DNA of 64,000 nt from Diphasiastrum complanatum (lineage: Eukaryota; Streptophyta; Lycopodiopsida; Lycopodiales; Lycopodiaceae), in assembly GCA_029204225.1 (NCBI GenBank), contig CM055109.1:27666861-27730860 (forward strand), written 5' to 3'. Within the stretch, counting starts at the first letter, position 1. Every line of letters starts with the position of its first letter. The notes below the pieces were generated by a model. The model was given only the letters and a program-made list of their open reading frames with translations, was not told where the DNA came from and made no database searches. Below are positions 62,207 through 64,000 of this stretch, piece after piece. The translations under genes were made by a program, and so were the position numbers.

Positions 62207-62754
62207 TCCATTCATTGACCTTCCAAGTGATGAAAAAGAGGATACATCTCAAGATACTACTACTCAACCTCAAGAGACAGGTTGGAGAGGTAGGGACAAA
62301 CCTTTTGGTGCAAGAAGGATTGAAGTTGCAGGTGAAAACGCAAGGAGAAGGATGTACCGTGGGATACATTTTCACCAGGAAGCCGATCACCTGACAGGAA
62401 GCTCCCTAAGTGGTTTGAGAGATTGTTGGAGAGCCGCGACATGGATGACTTTCCAGGATCATCTAGCCAGGGAGAGCTACGAAGATCAACAAGAGAAAAG
62501 ACACAACCTGAAAGGTATAAAGCAAATTATGCTCTCCTATCTAGCATTATTCAAAGCATTGAAACTTCGACTTATGGTGAAGCGAAGGATGATGACATTG
62601 AGTCAAGGCCATGGGAGAGAAGATGGAGCCAATTGCTAAGCATAGCACATGGGACTTAGTAGAACCACCAGTTGGCAAGAAATCCATTGGTTGAAAATGG
62701 GTATACAGGACTAAGTATCATGCAGATGGAAGTATAGCAAAGCACAAGGCAAGA

Positions 62755-63435
62755 TTGGTGATCAAAGGGTATGCACAAAGTAAAGGCATTGACTATGAGG
62801 AGACCTTTGCGCCAATGTGTAGGTGGAATACTCTACGTCTACTTGTTGCTTTAGCTTCACATTTTGGTTGGCCTTTGCATCAGATGGATGTGAAATCTGC
62901 TTTTCTAAATGGTGAATTAGAAGAAGAGGTGTTCATGGATCAACTTGAAGGCTTTGTAACGAAGGGACAGGAAAATAAAGTATGTCGCTTGAAGAAAGCG
63001 CTTTATGGTCTTAAACAGGCACCACGTGCGTGATATAGCAGGATTGATGTCTACTTTCGTTCAAAGGGGATGGTGAGAACTCATTTTGATCCAAATCTAT
63101 ATGTCTTATGCTTTGATGGTATGGTTGCTTTGATTGCTCTTTATGTTGATGACTTGATTAGTACGGGAAATAATCAAGAGATGATAAATATGATCAAGAA
63201 AGACCTCATGGAACAATTTGAGATGACAGATCTCAGCCTGATGCATTATTGCCTTGGAGTAGAGGTGTGGCAAAAAGGACACAAAGTGGGTTCAACACAA
63301 GTGAAGTATGTCAAAGAGTTGTTGCACAGGTTTAGGTTGCAGGATTGCAAACCAGTGAATACTCCTATTGAACCAGGTAAAAAGCTTTCTAAGCTTGATG
63401 AGTCACAGTCATTTGATGCTACACTTTATAGGTAG
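62755..63435 (+). pseudogene. Copia D reverse transcriptase
   Basis: The frame 62755-63033 has [40 protein letters not shown] and [18 protein letters not shown]. After a TGA (a Trp position in the family) the frame 63070-63435 has VALIALYVDDLISTGNN (catalytic YVDD) and MTDLSLMHYCLGVEVWQ, ending ATLYR before a TAG. All sequence blocks are present, so the RT was lost only by point mutations. Confidence 0.85.
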
Positions 63436-64000
63436 TTAGTAGGGAGCTTAATTTACCTTACCACAACTAGACCAGATATATGCTATGTTGTTGGCATTGT
63501 AAGTCACTTTATGGCAGCACCTACAGGAACTCATTGGAAGGCAGCTAAACGCATTTTGCGTTATGTGAAAGGCACTTCAGATTATGGCTTGATTTACAAG
63601 AAGCATGATGGTTTACCTGAGTTGTGTGGCTATGTGGATGTGACTATGATGATCGTAGATCCACCACAGGGTATGTATTCCAATTTTGTGGTAGTTGCTT
63701 TTCCTGGTCTAGTAAGAAGCAAAGTACAATTGCTCTTTCCACCACAAAAGCAGAGTATAAGGCAATGTGTAGTGCAGCACATGAAGCTATATGGTTGAGA
63801 CAAATCTTGGAAGAAGTTGGCCTGAAGCAGAAAAATCCCATGACATTACATAGCGACAATCAGAGTGACATTCAGCTAGCAAAGAATCCAGTGTTCCATG
63901 CGAGAACTAAACACATTGAGATTCAGTATCACTTTATACGTGAGAAACTGCTGAGTCGTGAAATTCATGTTGTTCATTGTAGCACAGAAGAACAACTAGC
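63436..64000 (+). pseudogene. Copia D RNase H, partial
   Basis: After the TAG the same protein continues with GSLIYLTTTRPDICY, GTHWKAAKRILRYVKGTSDY and GYVDVTMM (the first Asp region, with a small frame disturbance). Later frames give TTKAEY-like and LHSDNQSDIQLAKNPVFHAR, KHIEIQYHFIREKL. The end of the domain and the 3' LTR lie outside the window. Confidence 0.75.

Larger units (their letters stand above)
60410..64000 (+). mobile_element. Copia element D, running off the right edge
   Basis: A probable 5' LTR (about 60410-60798, TGACACATAGA to TTATGTCA), PBS TGGTATCAGAGC (60799-60810), a 755-bp leader, gag (61566-62206), a deletion that removes the pre-integrase and most of integrase, the hinge, RT (62700-63435) and RNase H (63436 onward). 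The internal deletion and several stops make it non-autonomous. Confidence 0.8.

Overview
This is nuclear DNA of a land plant, most likely a vascular plant. The evidence is a spliced plastid-type NFU iron-sulfur scaffold gene with a transit peptide, a nuclear tRNA-Ala(AGC) of the plant type, and a dense layer of plant LTR retrotransposons whose primer binding sites all match the plant initiator tRNA-Met. I cannot name the species. The window is about 90 percent repeats and repeat remnants. It is AT-rich, with long GA/CT and GT microsatellites and almost no intact long reading frames.

Layout. 1-472: two exons of an unidentified minus-strand gene running off the left edge. 900-2260: a 5'-truncated LINE (minus). 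2270-5793: a chromovirus-like LTR element without coding capacity (LARD A), cut by the LINE. 5880-6136 and 13705-13960: a dispersed repeat (P) split by a complete 7.4-kb LARD (LARD B, 6137-13584) and a SINE. 17200-18832: gag-protease and chromodomain fragments of Ty3 elements plus a 3' LTR of the LARD A family. 19090-22515: a Copia element with an internal RT deletion. 23664-29110: an LTR element with PBS, PPT and near-identical flanking pentamers; it has no pol domain but one long unrecognised reading frame. 29837-34479: the NFU gene (minus, three exons, 505 codons), whose 3-kb first intron holds an antisense LINE. 36630-42255 and 45284-48404: two related Copia elements, each interrupted by a single-LTR-like insertion. 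44112-44183: tRNA-Ala. 51000-58740: minisatellites, a Ty3 RT/RNase H/integrase fragment, a foldback satellite, and an inverted pair of repeat Q. 60410-64000: a Copia element running off the right edge.

Only two host loci look functional: the NFU gene and the tRNA. The NFU protein is notable because a GIY-YIG-like domain of the kind known from plastid glutaredoxin S16 precedes two NFU domains. The most interesting unexplained items are the LTR element with the unknown long frame, a conserved 3' hairpin with compensating changes shared by four LINE-type tails that end in CT tracts, the link between a non-coding LARD family and a chromodomain element through a shared LTR, and a 116-bp near-perfect palindrome in a 205-bp satellite. 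All calls rest on reading the sequence by eye. Domain names are family recognition, not search results.
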